Virus record (IMG/VR): IMGVR_UViG_3300020444_000280
Coordinates: 1 to 46,476 of that record
DNA: 46,476 nt
Strand: one strand, 5' to 3'
DNA from: a virus
Made by a program: the position numbers and the translations under genes. Shown piece by piece: positions 1-7,810 of the stretch. The first letter of the stretch is position 1, and the number at the start of each line of letters is the position of its first letter. Under the pieces are notes generated by a model that did not search any database, was not told the DNA's origin, and worked only from the letters and a program-made list of their open reading frames with translations.

Positions 1-1524
1 ATGGATAACAATGTTAATGCCGATTTGGATATAAAGTATGCCGTGAGAGGTAATGGAATTATCATAATTACGGTGCATACTGGTAAGAAGGATGTTAAAG
101 ACCGTATAAGCACCGGACTAAAACTACCAGCAGGCGCCAAATTTGACAAAGGTACTTGTACCGAAAGTAAGTTGGTTGAAGCCAGACAGGTGGCGGCAAA
201 ATGCAGGTTATTGAAAAACCGCATAGAAAAGGCTCTTGAAGGAAAGGATGTAAGTAGCCTCGAAAAGTTAAGGGCAATCACCGGCCAGTTTAAGAATAAA
301 GGTAAAAGGAAACCACAGTCTTTGAGTAGCACAGATAATGGGGATACTGTTGAAAGTTTTGATGCGATATTGCTTAGTAAGGTGCTTAAAGAATACCTGG
401 AGCAAATAGGCAACGGCACCATCAAAACTAGAAAGAGGTTACCCTTTGCGGAAGACACTGTTCGTTCCTACACTCTCAAGATTCAGAATTTTTTGGAGTA
501 CCTGGAGGAAATGGAGCTGGATCAGCCATTAAGTAATTTTGACTTGTCCAGAACAAGGGATTCTTATAAGCGCATTCAGATCAGGGATTCTTATAATGAT
601 CTGTTCGAGGGTTTCTACGATTACCTGGCTGATCGCGATTTAAAGCGAAGACTTGATCCGGGGAATAAGAAACTTGGGGTTAATTCAATATCAGCTATTA
701 TACATAAGGTTAAGGCTGGTTTGACGAATCGGTTTGACGAATATGCTTTCATCCAACCCAAGATTAAATTGTCGTTACCGGAAGAGGATGCGGATACTAT
801 TGTGTTACCGGTGGAAATGATGGAGATACTATTCGCTAGTGATGAGATTGACCCATATAAACTATCCAAACCACATGAACGGGCCTATAATTATGTCCTG
901 TTTGCTTTATCCACCACCAGTAGAGGTTCGGATATATACGAATCTACTGAACAGCACTTAAATGAAGTTAATGGAGAGGTGGAATTTCAAAAGCTCACAC
1001 GGAAAACAAATGTCCGTGTTAATTCATACTTGTATCCCGTTGTAGCTGATTTGCTTAAACGTAACCTTAAAAAATACGGTGATGCTTTTCATCCTTTGGG
1101 AAGGAATACGACCAGCCGAAGAAGTTTTGTATCCAATATGTCCCCAACATTGAAGTCTTTCTTCAAAGAATTCGATTGTATGCACGAAATCTATAAACAC
1201 GAATACCGGGACCCTAAAACCCGTGATCTGATCATAGAAGAACGGCCCTTGTATGAAATGGTGTCCACCCACACCATGCGAAGGACCAGCATTACTTATA
1301 TGCAGATTATGGGTATGGATGATGCCGATATAAAGCGTATGTCCGGGCATTCCAAAAATTCCAAGTCCTATGAGAAGTACCGTAGGTTCGTGCCTAGTGT
1401 GTTCCGAAATAAAGTACGTAAGTACGTTGATTGGCTGTCTGAGGGAAACCTGGCCGGGGATGCAGAAAAGCCAAGCATGTTAAAAGTGATTAGGGATATT
1501 CAGGATGAAAAAGGAGCAGCATAA
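1..1524 (+). CDS. int: Phage tyrosine recombinase (integrase)
   Basis: A 507-residue tyrosine site-specific recombinase that would catalyse prophage integration and, with an excisionase, excision. Residues 1-110 form an N-terminal arm-binding-like region, about 120-255 a SAM-like core-binding domain, and 265-485 the catalytic domain. Visible catalytic residues are Arg308 (STTSRGSD), His424-x-x-Arg427 (HTMRRT), His450 (MSGHSKNS) and a nucleophile at Tyr457 or Tyr460 (SYEKYRRF). It is transcribed away from the left end of the window and converges on the early operon, with a hairpin terminator in between. Its position at the prophage edge implies that the left attachment site lies just before base 1, outside the window. 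Its own promoter is also outside. The family call is firm; the exact tyrosine is not. Confidence 0.95.
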   Translation: MDNNVNADLDIKYAVRGNGIIIITVHTGKKDVKDRISTGLKLPAGAKFDKGTCTESKLVEARQVAAKCRLLKNRIEKALEGKDVSSLEKLRAITGQFKNKGKRKPQSLSSTDNGDTVESFDAILLSKVLKEYLEQIGNGTIKTRKRLPFAEDTVRSYTLKIQNFLEYLEEMELDQPLSNFDLSRTRDSYKRIQIRDSYNDLFEGFYDYLADRDLKRRLDPGNKKLGVNSISAIIHKVKAGLTNRFDEYAFIQPKIKLSLPEEDADTIVLPVEMMEILFASDEIDPYKLSKPHERAYNYVLFALSTTSRGSDIYESTEQHLNEVNGEVEFQKLTRKTNVRVNSYLYPVVADLLKRNLKKYGDAFHPLGRNTTSRRSFVSNMSPTLKSFFKEFDCMHEIYKHEYRDPKTRDLIIEERPLYEMVSTHTMRRTSITYMQIMGMDDADIKRMSGHSKNSKSYEKYRRFVPSVFRNKVRKYVDWLSEGNLAGDAEKPSMLKVIRDIQDEKGAA

Positions 1525-1548
1525 AAAATGGGGGCAATCGCCCCCATT
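1523..1548 (-). terminator. Intrinsic terminator of the early operon
   Basis: A perfect 9-bp stem, AATGGGGGC (1527-1535) with GCCCCCATT (1540-1548), encloses a 4-base loop. On the minus strand it is followed immediately by six T residues (1528-1523). This is a textbook Rho-independent terminator for leftward early transcription. It overlaps the stop codon of the 43-residue gene and sits directly behind the integrase stop, where it would also separate the two converging units. Confidence 0.85.
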
Positions 1549-1678
1549 ATAACTCCAGATCAATCCGGTATGCCTTTTCACAACCTGCGCTGCAAAAGGA
1601 ACCATAACTAGGTTCCTGGCAATACAGGCATTCCCGTTCTTTTGGGTCCGGTGGTATATCGTATCCAGTTACCGTCAT
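1547..1678 (-). CDS. Small zinc-finger protein, 43 residues
   Basis: A short ORF of 43 residues, last gene of the early operon, starting at ATG (1678-1676) 8 bases after the stop of the SSB-like gene and ending inside the terminator stem. It carries four cysteines in the pattern CLYC (17-20) and CSAGC (29-33), a CxxC-x8-CxxxC arrangement typical of a single treble-clef or zinc-ribbon knuckle. The motif resembles the small zinc fingers that recognise quality-controlled or modified termini in Bacteroidota, but the family is not recognised. Its place behind replication genes suggests an accessory DNA- or RNA-binding role. The spacing and the cysteine pattern are the evidence that it is real. Confidence 0.65.
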   Translation of the reverse strand: MTVTGYDIPPDPKERECLYCQEPSYGSFCSAGCEKAYRIDLEL

Positions 1679-1686
1679 GGTGTGGA

Positions 1687-2040
1687 TTAAAACGGCAGAT
1701 CATCTTCATCTTCGTCTTTTTGGCCCTGGAAGGTAGGTTCTGATTGACCGTTAGAGCTGGTGTCAGTCTTTTCAATTTTCCAGGCTATGAGGGTAATGAA
1801 ATACCGTACTTCCGATTTAGGGCTGGTCCATTCTCTTCCCCTGACGTTAATATGGAAAGTAGCCTTTTCACCTTCCGTATAAGGGTCGATGAGGTCCACG
1901 CGGTCCTGGTGTAGTTCAATTTCCAATACCTGGGGGTACTTTTCCTGGGTTTCAATGATCACACTTCGCTTGCAGAAGTTTTCACCGAAATGTTGAGTTT
2001 CAGCGATGCGTTTGATGTGTCCTGTTAATTTTACTTGCAT
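1687..2040 (-). CDS. DUF3127-type single-strand DNA-binding protein
   Basis: A 117-residue protein of the DUF3127 type, an OB-fold-like family common in Bacteroidota and their phages. The body (about 1-85) has alternating strands, starting MQVKLTGHI and containing the FHINVRGREW segment. The tail (about 95-117) is low-complexity and acidic and ends in DEDDLPF. That ending matches the C-terminal tip of bacterial SSB (DDIPF), which recruits replication and repair proteins. It therefore probably coats single-stranded DNA during phage replication or Erf-mediated annealing. Its ATG overlaps the stop of the upstream 108-residue gene (TAATG), indicating translational coupling. The family call is good; the SSB role is inferred from the tail and the neighbours. 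Confidence 0.8.
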   Translation of the reverse strand: MQVKLTGHIKRIAETQHFGENFCKRSVIIETQEKYPQVLEIELHQDRVDLIDPYTEGEKATFHINVRGREWTSPKSEVRYFITLIAWKIEKTDTSSNGQSEPTFQGQKDEDEDDLPF

Positions 2041-2366
2041 TATTTGATTTTGAATTTAGTACTCGTGTATAGCAGTTGGAGCCTGAAAAATGACTTGAGG
2101 GAGGCATAATCCACCTCAGCGGTCAACTTTAGCTCTTTGTATAGATTACCCATATCAGGAAGCCTCAGCAGTACGCCTTTGGTGCCTGGAGTAAGGGATA
2201 AGAACTCATCCTTAGTCATGGGTGATACATTTAACTTTTCCGGGTCGGTTCGCCATTGGATTGTGCCCTTGGAGTTTCGCCAGAAAACGTGTGTTTTATG
2301 AATATCTGTCGGGGGAATATGGCTGATCAGGGGATCGACCTTCTTTTCAACTTTCTTCCAATTCAT
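2040..2366 (-). CDS. Conserved hypothetical early protein, 108 residues
   Basis: No family recognised. The protein is soluble and basic, with no membrane segment. It starts MNWKKVEKK and ends FKIK, and has a central Thr/Lys-rich segment around DEFLSLTPGTKG. The start codon overlaps the primase-helicase stop by four bases (ATGA type), and the stop overlaps the next ATG (TAATG), so it is translated between the helicase and the SSB-like protein. This placement suggests a small replication accessory, such as a helicase partner or anti-host factor, but nothing in the sequence fixes the role. Confidence 0.7.
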   Translation of the reverse strand: MNWKKVEKKVDPLISHIPPTDIHKTHVFWRNSKGTIQWRTDPEKLNVSPMTKDEFLSLTPGTKGVLLRLPDMGNLYKELKLTAEVDYASLKSFFRLQLLYTSTKFKIK

Positions 2367-4129
2367 AGGTCGTCACCGGTTATGGGTTGTCCCGAAAAGC
2401 CGCCTCTCTTTTGAGACAGTTTCTCTTCGTAGGTTAAGTCTTTGGTAGGGGCCAGGAACTCTTCGTACCGGAACGACTGCGGGTCATAGGAAAATTCTGC
2501 GAAGCCGCATTTCCCCAAAAACCACCATCTGACCTTCCAGACCCGGACAATGGTTATACCCTTCTCAAAGTCACGGAAAACCGTAAAACCATTATCCACT
2601 TTGTTAAAGAAATGCGCAGACCCGGAAACGATGTAACCATCCCCGATATGCCATTTGCTGGTCACTGGTGCTTCCGGTTTTCGGGGGTGGGCCACTAGGA
2701 ACAAAGAGCAGTTGAAGTGCTTACAGAACCGTCTTATGAGGGTCATACAATCGCCTATATAAGCTTCCATTGTCTTGCCCTGTGGAACCTTATGCTCTAC
2801 GTAAGCCCAATTATCCAGGATGAACCCATTAATGCCATAGCGCATGACCAACTCTTCCGCTTTAGCAATAAGCCCACTGAGCGTAATATCCACCTCATCA
2901 ATTTTGATCCAGATAAAATGCTCGTGAATGAAGTCAAAGGCTTTCTCAAATTCACTCTCTGACAGTTTCCGGGCAGATCTACCAAATAGCTTTTGGATTA
3001 GTTCAAGGGTATGGTACTCACCCGGCTTTTCAGCTGAGAAAATCCCGAATTTCCATCCGTGCTCTTTGGCAATGTCAATGCAGATGTTGTCCAGCCAGTT
3101 TGATTTTCCGTGACCCGGAAACCCGGTAACGAGATTGAATTCTCCCTGCAACCAGCTAATCAGTTCATTCAGGTCGGGATAATTGTCCAGTTTACTACCT
3201 CTTGGAAAGCCATGCTCATATAACTGGCGTACACCCTCTCTTAGATCATGGGCGCGCTCTATACCTTCTACCGGATAGGGACGGGCATTGTTAAAGCACT
3301 CTTTTAGGACGGCAGGTTCATAGCTGATCAGAACATCGTTAGCATCTTTACAACCATCGGGAAGATCAATAATGAAAATACGGTGGCGGCCCAACCGCCT
3401 TGACATTTCTTCTAATAAAGCCTGACCTGCCGCATCCTGGTCAAAAGACAAATAAATCTTTGAAATCGGCTTGAGGGTATCGTAGCAGTTTTCCAGGAAC
3501 TCCAGGTTCATTTTAGCAGGGGAACCGTCCTCTTTTATACCTGGGCTACCATTAGGTACACTGCAAGCATTATAAATGCCGGCAGTGTAATAGGCCAGCG
3601 CATCAAATTCTCCTTCTGTGATCACCGCCCATTCCTTACCGCTGATGTTGTCCAGACCGTATAGGATGAGTTCTGCACCAGGAGCCATCTTGAAATTCTT
3701 CTGGCTATCCCGAAACTTAATATTGACCAGGGAACCTTCCCGGAAATAATTAAAGTTGATGGCGGTTCGTTTGCGTTCCACCTGGGGGAACCATTCGGAT
3801 GATTCAGTGATCTTAAAGTATTCAATGGCCTCTTTGGAAAGTGCCCTTTCCTGTGTCAGGTAGTCCAGGGTGCGCTCCGATAGGTTTCCAGGTCGATGCT
3901 CCGGGATGGTGTAAGACCTGGGTTCCTGATCCTGGGACTTAGCCACCGTGCCCTTGAAGTCACAATCATCATTATGACACTTGTACCAACCCTCCTGTAG
4001 GTTGACGGTCAGGCAGGGTTCACTTTTCTTTTTCCTGCGGTGGCTGCATCTAGGACAGAGTACCTTTACGGTACCCCTCCGTTTACCTTTGAGGTCAATT
4101 CCGAGGTCGGTTATTGAATCAACGTACAT
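2363..4129 (-). CDS. Bifunctional primase-helicase (T7 gp4-like)
   Basis: A 588-residue replicative primase-helicase. Residues 1-60 carry a four-cysteine zinc-binding domain (Cys25, Cys28, Cys51, Cys56). A TOPRIM primase domain follows, with TEGEFDA at about 171-177, the DQD motif at 230-232 and KDANDVL near 261. The RecA-like helicase begins with Walker A GFPGHGKS (336-343), and contains FILDNW as the Walker B strand and FLVAHPRKP as the sensor-like strand. Having all three in one chain matches phage T7 gp4-type proteins, whereas the host uses separate DnaG and DnaB. It would unwind the replication fork and lay primers. It starts 2 bases after the replication initiator gene and overlaps the next gene by 4 bases. 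No polymerase gene is seen, so it presumably feeds a host polymerase. Confidence 0.93.
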   Translation of the reverse strand: MYVDSITDLGIDLKGKRRGTVKVLCPRCSHRRKKKSEPCLTVNLQEGWYKCHNDDCDFKGTVAKSQDQEPRSYTIPEHRPGNLSERTLDYLTQERALSKEAIEYFKITESSEWFPQVERKRTAINFNYFREGSLVNIKFRDSQKNFKMAPGAELILYGLDNISGKEWAVITEGEFDALAYYTAGIYNACSVPNGSPGIKEDGSPAKMNLEFLENCYDTLKPISKIYLSFDQDAAGQALLEEMSRRLGRHRIFIIDLPDGCKDANDVLISYEPAVLKECFNNARPYPVEGIERAHDLREGVRQLYEHGFPRGSKLDNYPDLNELISWLQGEFNLVTGFPGHGKSNWLDNICIDIAKEHGWKFGIFSAEKPGEYHTLELIQKLFGRSARKLSESEFEKAFDFIHEHFIWIKIDEVDITLSGLIAKAEELVMRYGINGFILDNWAYVEHKVPQGKTMEAYIGDCMTLIRRFCKHFNCSLFLVAHPRKPEAPVTSKWHIGDGYIVSGSAHFFNKVDNGFTVFRDFEKGITIVRVWKVRWWFLGKCGFAEFSYDPQSFRYEEFLAPTKDLTYEEKLSQKRGGFSGQPITGDDL

Positions 4130-4131
4130 CT

Positions 4132-4734
4132 TTATTTCCTGGGGTTTTGAAGGTATTCCTTGACTTCTCCGAGGTAGCCTAAAAATTTGGTGGGCCTGAA
4201 GAGGGTGACCGGGGTCAGGTATTCCCGCATGGTAGGATCTTTCCCCCAGGTGTTGATCTTATATTCTATAACGGCCTGGAAACTCTTGCAAATGCGCTCT
4301 TCAGAGATTTTGGGATAGCGTTTCTTGAGGACTTTAAGCGCACTTTCCACATGATCCACGTATAAACGCCAATCGAATCTGCGACCCGCATTTACGTTCA
4401 GGTAGACCACACAATCTTCGGTAAGTTGATTCAGGAAGGCGTTGCCACCTTCCTTGAGCTGACCCCGAATAACCACATCATACCAGAGGTCAGTGCTGAC
4501 GACATTTATAGTTTTCTTGGACTTGCTTTCAAGGATGTTAATACACCCTTTCTTTTCCAGGAGGATAAGCAGTGGATATAGCCTTTGCTCAAGACCGAGT
4601 TCTTCACTTAACTCAGAAATGGTTATATCAGCAAAGCCACCTGTAGAATGCTGGTGGATATAGTTGACCACCGCATACTCCTTTAAAGTCAGCTTCAACA
4701 GCTTGCGGGCCCTATGATCAATGACCGTTACCAT
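4132..4734 (-). CDS. Phage replication initiator / helicase loader-like protein
   Basis: A 200-residue protein. The N-terminal half (about 15-75) is a winged-helix-like domain with ITISELSEELGLEQRLYPLL and a following wing. The C-terminal part (about 145-198) matches the conserved C-terminus of phage replication proteins (Phg_2220_C type): an IEYKINTW helix, then MREYLTPVTLF and KFLGYL. Such proteins bind the phage origin and recruit the helicase. It lies directly upstream of the primase-helicase (2-base gap), the usual initiator-helicase order. No iterons were noticed in the gene, so the origin is not placed. The C-terminal motif makes the family assignment fairly secure; the precise role is inferred. 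Confidence 0.75.
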   Translation of the reverse strand: MVTVIDHRARKLLKLTLKEYAVVNYIHQHSTGGFADITISELSEELGLEQRLYPLLILLEKKGCINILESKSKKTINVVSTDLWYDVVIRGQLKEGGNAFLNQLTEDCVVYLNVNAGRRFDWRLYVDHVESALKVLKKRYPKISEERICKSFQAVIEYKINTWGKDPTMREYLTPVTLFRPTKFLGYLGEVKEYLQNPRK

Positions 4735-4736
4735 GA

Positions 4737-5135
4737 TCAGGCTCCCGTGATCTCCCGGAGGCCCACAAAAGAGGTAACCCTGGAAGATAAATAGCTGTTA
4801 CACATATTGGCCTGTACCAGGAAGCGGTAACCGGTATTGTCGGCTTCATAGTGCGCCCCTTTCTGGCGGTTTTCGTAGTGGGGCTGACCCTCATCTATGA
4901 ACCCTTGGAATTCACCAATCTTCTTATCAACCTGTGATTTGGTCAGGCACAAATAGTCCTGTATTTCCTGGGAACGGATACCGTGCTGGTGGCACAGCCC
5001 CACAAACATGATGCGTGGAAGCTGAGGGTCATCCTCAGAAAAAGCATTGGTGAGTTTCTTTTTGGCGTTGCTGTAGGTGGGTGCTACGTTGCAGTTCTTA
5101 CGAACCGCGTCTTCGATAATCTGGATCAGTTGCAT
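4737..5135 (-). CDS. Early protein with DnaA-C-terminal-like helix-turn-helix
   Basis: A 132-residue protein without a certain family. Residues about 38-75 (PRIMFVGLCHQHGIRSQEIQ, then a YLCLTKSQVDKKI helix) look like a helix-turn-helix and recall the DnaA domain IV pattern of an LC motif followed by an EI-containing recognition region. The C-terminal third contains a basic, aromatic segment. It sits between the excisionase-like gene and the replication initiator with 1-2 base gaps, so it belongs to the replication operon and could bind the origin or an operator. The DnaA resemblance is weak pattern matching only. Confidence 0.6.
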   Translation of the reverse strand: MQLIQIIEDAVRKNCNVAPTYSNAKKKLTNAFSEDDPQLPRIMFVGLCHQHGIRSQEIQDYLCLTKSQVDKKIGEFQGFIDEGQPHYENRQKGAHYEADNTGYRFLVQANMCNSYLSSRVTSFVGLREITGA

Positions 5136-5136
5136 A

Positions 5137-5427
5137 TTAGTGTTGGATTAAATTGTTTCTGAAAAATTGCATGATGTCTTCCCGGAAATACCGGTTAGGA
5201 GAAGCGGGGAAGTATTTCAGTCCCCGCTTATGATAATTGTGAAGGGTCGCTTTGGACAGATTAAACTCAGCCTGGACTTCATCCGTGTCCAGTATGGATT
5301 TTTCACCACCGGAGGATACTTTCATATCTTCCAGGAGCGGGGTTACCTTTTCGTCAACCACTTGTGCGATGATAGACTTTAAGGCTTCCAGGCTTTGAGG
5401 GTTCTCTGTATCAATGACCAGTACCAT
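5137..5427 (-). CDS. Excisionase-like helix-turn-helix protein
   Basis: A 96-residue protein. The N-terminal 45 residues are probably helical and acidic. The C-terminal half has a MerR/excisionase-type winged HTH: LDTDEVQAEFNLSKATLHNY, followed by RGLKYFPASPNRYFREDI, in which the last segment is the typical wing ending in a pairing helix. Proteins of this class bend attachment-site DNA for excision (Xis) or act as small regulators. Its presence in the early operon, expressed on induction while the integrase is elsewhere, fits an excisionase. A regulatory protein remains possible. Confidence 0.7.
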   Translation of the reverse strand: MVLVIDTENPQSLEALKSIIAQVVDEKVTPLLEDMKVSSGGEKSILDTDEVQAEFNLSKATLHNYHKRGLKYFPASPNRYFREDIMQFFRNNLIQH

Positions 5428-5428
5428 A

Positions 5429-6457
5429 TCAGCCTGTTACCGTTATTCTGAATTGTTTTCTCCAAGTGATCCGGCCTTTAGGGTTGCCCTCCTGGTCCTT
5501 TCCGAAATTGACCACCTGGGCACCGTGGCGTTCCATGATCCTTTGCAAGGCTACTTTAATGGTCGTCTGTTCTTTCTCAAGCGCTTTGATCTGTGTGCCA
5601 AGTGTGCTATGCTCTTTAGCAAGGAGGTAGAGTTCCGGGTCTGGCTCTTCTATGATGTTCTCGGAAAGTCGCTGTTTGTGCTTTTCCGAATAGAACTGGT
5701 AGAGCAGGTCAGGATCATCCTTATAATCCGGTTCGAGTTCAGAAAGGTATTGTAGCAATTCATCCTCATTCAGGATGTTCTGCATAGCCTCCACACCCAA
5801 AGTAACCCTGCGCATGAAGTCCTGACCACGTTCAATTATGTTTTCCTGGATGTCCCGTGAAATAGGGATGGGAATACATTCAAAGAACTGACCATCTTTC
5901 AGGCTGGCTAGTTCAGCATATTCGCATCCTGTAACCAGGCAGTACAAGTGAATTTGGAACAGGTAGGCCGGTGGAATACCGTGTTCCCACATTTCAGATA
6001 CCCGGTGCGAGATTGTTTTGATCTCCAACACCCCCAGCTTATTGTTGTAAACCGGGTGCTTGGTAATGATCCCGTCCACATTGGCGAAGAGAAAGGGGTA
6101 CTTTGGATTGATCAGGATGCCGTCTACCGTTCGTGCCTTTCGCAAGGTATTTTGGCTCGTATTGAAAGACTGCATCATACCCTCTACGGAGTCCGTATAA
6201 TGCTCCCACAAATGGCGTATATAGTTTTCCAGGTTTGTGCCGTGAAAAGCGGATTCACTTTCCAGGGGTTTAGGGGTCATATAACCTACCTTATGGTAGA
6301 ATAATTCCACTGCGGATTTCCAGGGGTTCAGGGCAAAGAGGGTACCGATTTCAGAACCACCAATACCGGACAATCCGTTACGGGTTTCCAACCACTGGTC
6401 CCGGTTCATTCCTTTAGTTGAGACAATATTCAGCCTCCGCTCTAGTCTTTTGAGCAT
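5429..6457 (-). CDS. YqaJ-family phage exonuclease
   Basis: A 342-residue alkaline-exonuclease-type recombinase of the YqaJ family (lambda Exo fold). The signature GLSGIGGSEIGTLF begins near residue 28. The PD-(D/E)XK site is visible as Asp128 (ANVDGI), Glu145-x-Lys147 (LEIKT) and Gln168 (LFQIHLY). Glu77 lies in the GTNLENYI helix. It would resect double-stranded ends to give 3' overhangs for the Erf annealing protein encoded immediately upstream. Together the two form a Red-like recombination pair that could circularise the genome or drive concatemer formation. The last about 70 residues form a predicted coiled coil (KEHSTLGTQIKALEKEQTTI). The start used is the first Met, 35 bases after the Erf stop. 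Confidence 0.9.
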   Translation of the reverse strand: MLKRLERRLNIVSTKGMNRDQWLETRNGLSGIGGSEIGTLFALNPWKSAVELFYHKVGYMTPKPLESESAFHGTNLENYIRHLWEHYTDSVEGMMQSFNTSQNTLRKARTVDGILINPKYPFLFANVDGIITKHPVYNNKLGVLEIKTISHRVSEMWEHGIPPAYLFQIHLYCLVTGCEYAELASLKDGQFFECIPIPISRDIQENIIERGQDFMRRVTLGVEAMQNILNEDELLQYLSELEPDYKDDPDLLYQFYSEKHKQRLSENIIEEPDPELYLLAKEHSTLGTQIKALEKEQTTIKVALQRIMERHGAQVVNFGKDQEGNPKGRITWRKQFRITVTG

Positions 6458-6492
6458 GATTTAAAGTGCTTTATGTGAGTGGGGGTTATTTT

Positions 6493-7188
6493 CTATGAAG
6501 CCTTTTGCCGGGCAGCTTCAACGGCTTTTTTTCCTTTCGCTTCGGCCACCCGTTGTTTAATGGTGGCGCGTGTTTTATCATCAATGTCAAACTTATTGGC
6601 AAAGGTTTCTGCTTCCTTACGTTTGCCAGATAAGAGCAGCGTTTCAATTTGCTTGAGGTCGGCCTCTTTTGGCGCTGGCTTAATAGCTTCTCTGGCTTGT
6701 GCTTTTTCAATAGTAACCTGCTTTTCTACCTCCAGTACCTTGTGCATGTCGCTGTCTTTGATTTCTTCGGTGGGTACACAAAAAAGTTCAAGCAAGATTC
6801 GTTTGAAAGCATTGGCCTGGGCGATCATGGCCGAACTGTCGCCACCGGAAGCATCCTGCCCTTCCCCATAGCCACCGGTAGTTATTTGTGACCCGTCCTC
6901 TAGTGATGTTAGGTGGTACGTGGCCTTAAAGGAGCTATCCACGTAATACTTTTTATAGGTCTTTTTTCCATCCGGGGAAGTCTTTTCCACTTCCCTTACC
7001 TCTCGTGTAGTTTCTATTTCAGAACGGACAATGATCAGTTTATTGATTTTAAAGAGGGGGTGAAAGGCATTGAGTACCTGATCTATCCCCCGGAATTTGT
7101 AACCGTGTCCCTGTTGGTCTTTCAGGATCGGGGAAATAGCATTGAGAATGTTGCTTAAGCTTTGGTAAACTTTAGGTGGTGTGGGCAT
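6493..7188 (-). CDS. erf: Erf-family single-strand annealing protein
   Basis: A 231-residue protein of the ERF superfamily. The core includes YKFRGIDQVLNAFHPLF (about 29-45) and the hallmark GGYGEGQDASGGDSSAMI (about 107-124), followed by the AFKRILLELFCVPTE helix. ERF proteins bind single-stranded DNA and anneal complementary strands, independently of RecA. The C-terminal third is a Lys/Glu/Ala-rich region containing KRKEAETFANKF. Its gene overlaps the upstream 82-residue ORF by 17 bases and precedes the YqaJ exonuclease, the usual annealase-exonuclease pairing. The annotation is firm. Confidence 0.9.
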   Translation of the reverse strand: MPTPPKVYQSLSNILNAISPILKDQQGHGYKFRGIDQVLNAFHPLFKINKLIIVRSEIETTREVREVEKTSPDGKKTYKKYYVDSSFKATYHLTSLEDGSQITTGGYGEGQDASGGDSSAMIAQANAFKRILLELFCVPTEEIKDSDMHKVLEVEKQVTIEKAQAREAIKPAPKEADLKQIETLLLSGKRKEAETFANKFDIDDKTRATIKQRVAEAKGKKAVEAARQKAS

Positions 7189-7420
7189 GGGTTAAGATAT
7201 ATAGGTTAATAATTCTTCGGTTACGCGCCTCATCGTAGATTTTATCCCAATTAAAGGTCCATTTGGGAACACCCTGGCAAAGACGTATTCCTAAACAGTG
7301 CTGTAAACACAATCCGGGATAGTGCCGGAGTAAATGATCACGCAGAGGCTTGAGTGGGTAGTTCACTCCTGAAATCCAAAGCAGGTCTTCTGCTATGGAC
7401 ACTTTGATTTGAGTCGGCAT
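7172..7420 (-). CDS. Hypothetical early protein, 82 residues
   Basis: A small protein with no recognised family. It starts MPTQIKVSIAEDLLW, is rich in His, Cys and aromatic residues, and has no membrane segment. It overlaps the start of the Erf gene by 17 bases and the 3' end of the first early ORF by 83 bases, a long overlap for this compact operon. Either both are real and translated in different frames, or the upstream ORF is shorter or altered at its 3' end. The regular amino-acid composition and the downstream coupling favour a real gene. Confidence 0.55.
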   Translation of the reverse strand: MPTQIKVSIAEDLLWISGVNYPLKPLRDHLLRHYPGLCLQHCLGIRLCQGVPKWTFNWDKIYDEARNRRIINLYILTHAHTT

Positions 7421-7700
7421 TTTTAGATGTAATCAGGTTGGCAATTTGAACGGTAATCGTGCTATCAGGTGCCCTAAAGATCAGGAAGGCGTCTTCATAG
7501 CGGTTGGATACAAACACATAGGGAACATCTTTGGAGAGGTCACGGCCTAAACGCACCATTTCACGGTTAATCTCAAGGATTTCGCACAATCTTAACAGTT
7601 GTTCTTTTTTAGGAATAGTACGTAACCGGAAATGAGCCTCGATAATTTTTTCGAGGGTTTTAATCATTTTTAATATGTTAATTAATAGGTTTAAGGTCAT
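7338..7700 (-). CDS. First early-operon protein, about 120 residues
   Basis: The first gene behind the leftward early promoter. The longest frame would start at 7736, but the predicted -7 element (7741-7734) overlaps that codon. The usable starts are therefore ATG at 7700 (taken here) or ATG at 7667, which follows an A+T-rich stretch. The protein has an N-terminal helical segment (KTLEKIIEAHFRL), a KEQLLRLCEILEI helix and a strand-rich middle (YVFVSNRYEDAFLIFRAP). No family is recognised. As the first gene after the operator it could be an anti-repressor or another early regulator; that is inference from position only. Confidence 0.55.
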   Translation of the reverse strand: MTLNLLINILKMIKTLEKIIEAHFRLRTIPKKEQLLRLCEILEINREMVRLGRDLSKDVPYVFVSNRYEDAFLIFRAPDSTITVQIANLITSKNADSNQSVHSRRPALDFRSELPTQASA

Positions 7701-7733
7701 GGAAACCGGGGAGGCTTCCGTATTTATCTGCGA

Positions 7734-7763
7734 CAAATCTAGTTTTAGTTTCCAAAATAGAAA
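7734..7763 (-). promoter_or_regulatory. Leftward early promoter
   Basis: On the minus strand a perfect Bacteroidota -7 element, TAGATTTG (7741-7734; consensus TAnnTTTG), is preceded by a 19-base spacer and TTT at 7763-7761 (consensus TTG). Transcription would begin near 7727 and run through the replication and recombination genes. The putative operator dyad (7747-7765) lies within its spacer and -33 region, so bound repressor would block it. Confidence 0.65.
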
Positions 7764-7779
7764 CTTTAAATTTGAAACT
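7747..7779. promoter_or_regulatory. Putative repressor operator
   Basis: Three GTTTC/GAAAC half-sites lie in the divergent control region: 7748-7752, 7760-7764 and 7774-7778. The first two form an inverted repeat with 6-bp arms (AGTTTC / GAAACT) and a 7-base spacer. The third is in direct orientation to the second and abuts the -33 element of the repressor promoter. One dyad over the early promoter and one half-site beside the repressor promoter is a common layout for lysogeny control. The binding protein is inferred to be the adjacent HTH repressor. Confidence 0.5.
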
Positions 7780-7780
7780 C

Positions 7781-7810
7781 TTGTTAAAAAGTTGTTTTTA
7801 GTTATTTTAG
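7781..7810 (+). promoter_or_regulatory. Rightward promoter of the repressor gene
   Basis: TTG at 7781-7783, a 19-base spacer and TATTTTAG at 7803-7810 match the Bacteroidota TTG-N19-TAnnTTTG consensus with one mismatch. The predicted start near 7817 gives a leader of about 33 bases before the repressor ATG at 7850. This would be the maintenance promoter of the lysogen. Confidence 0.65.
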
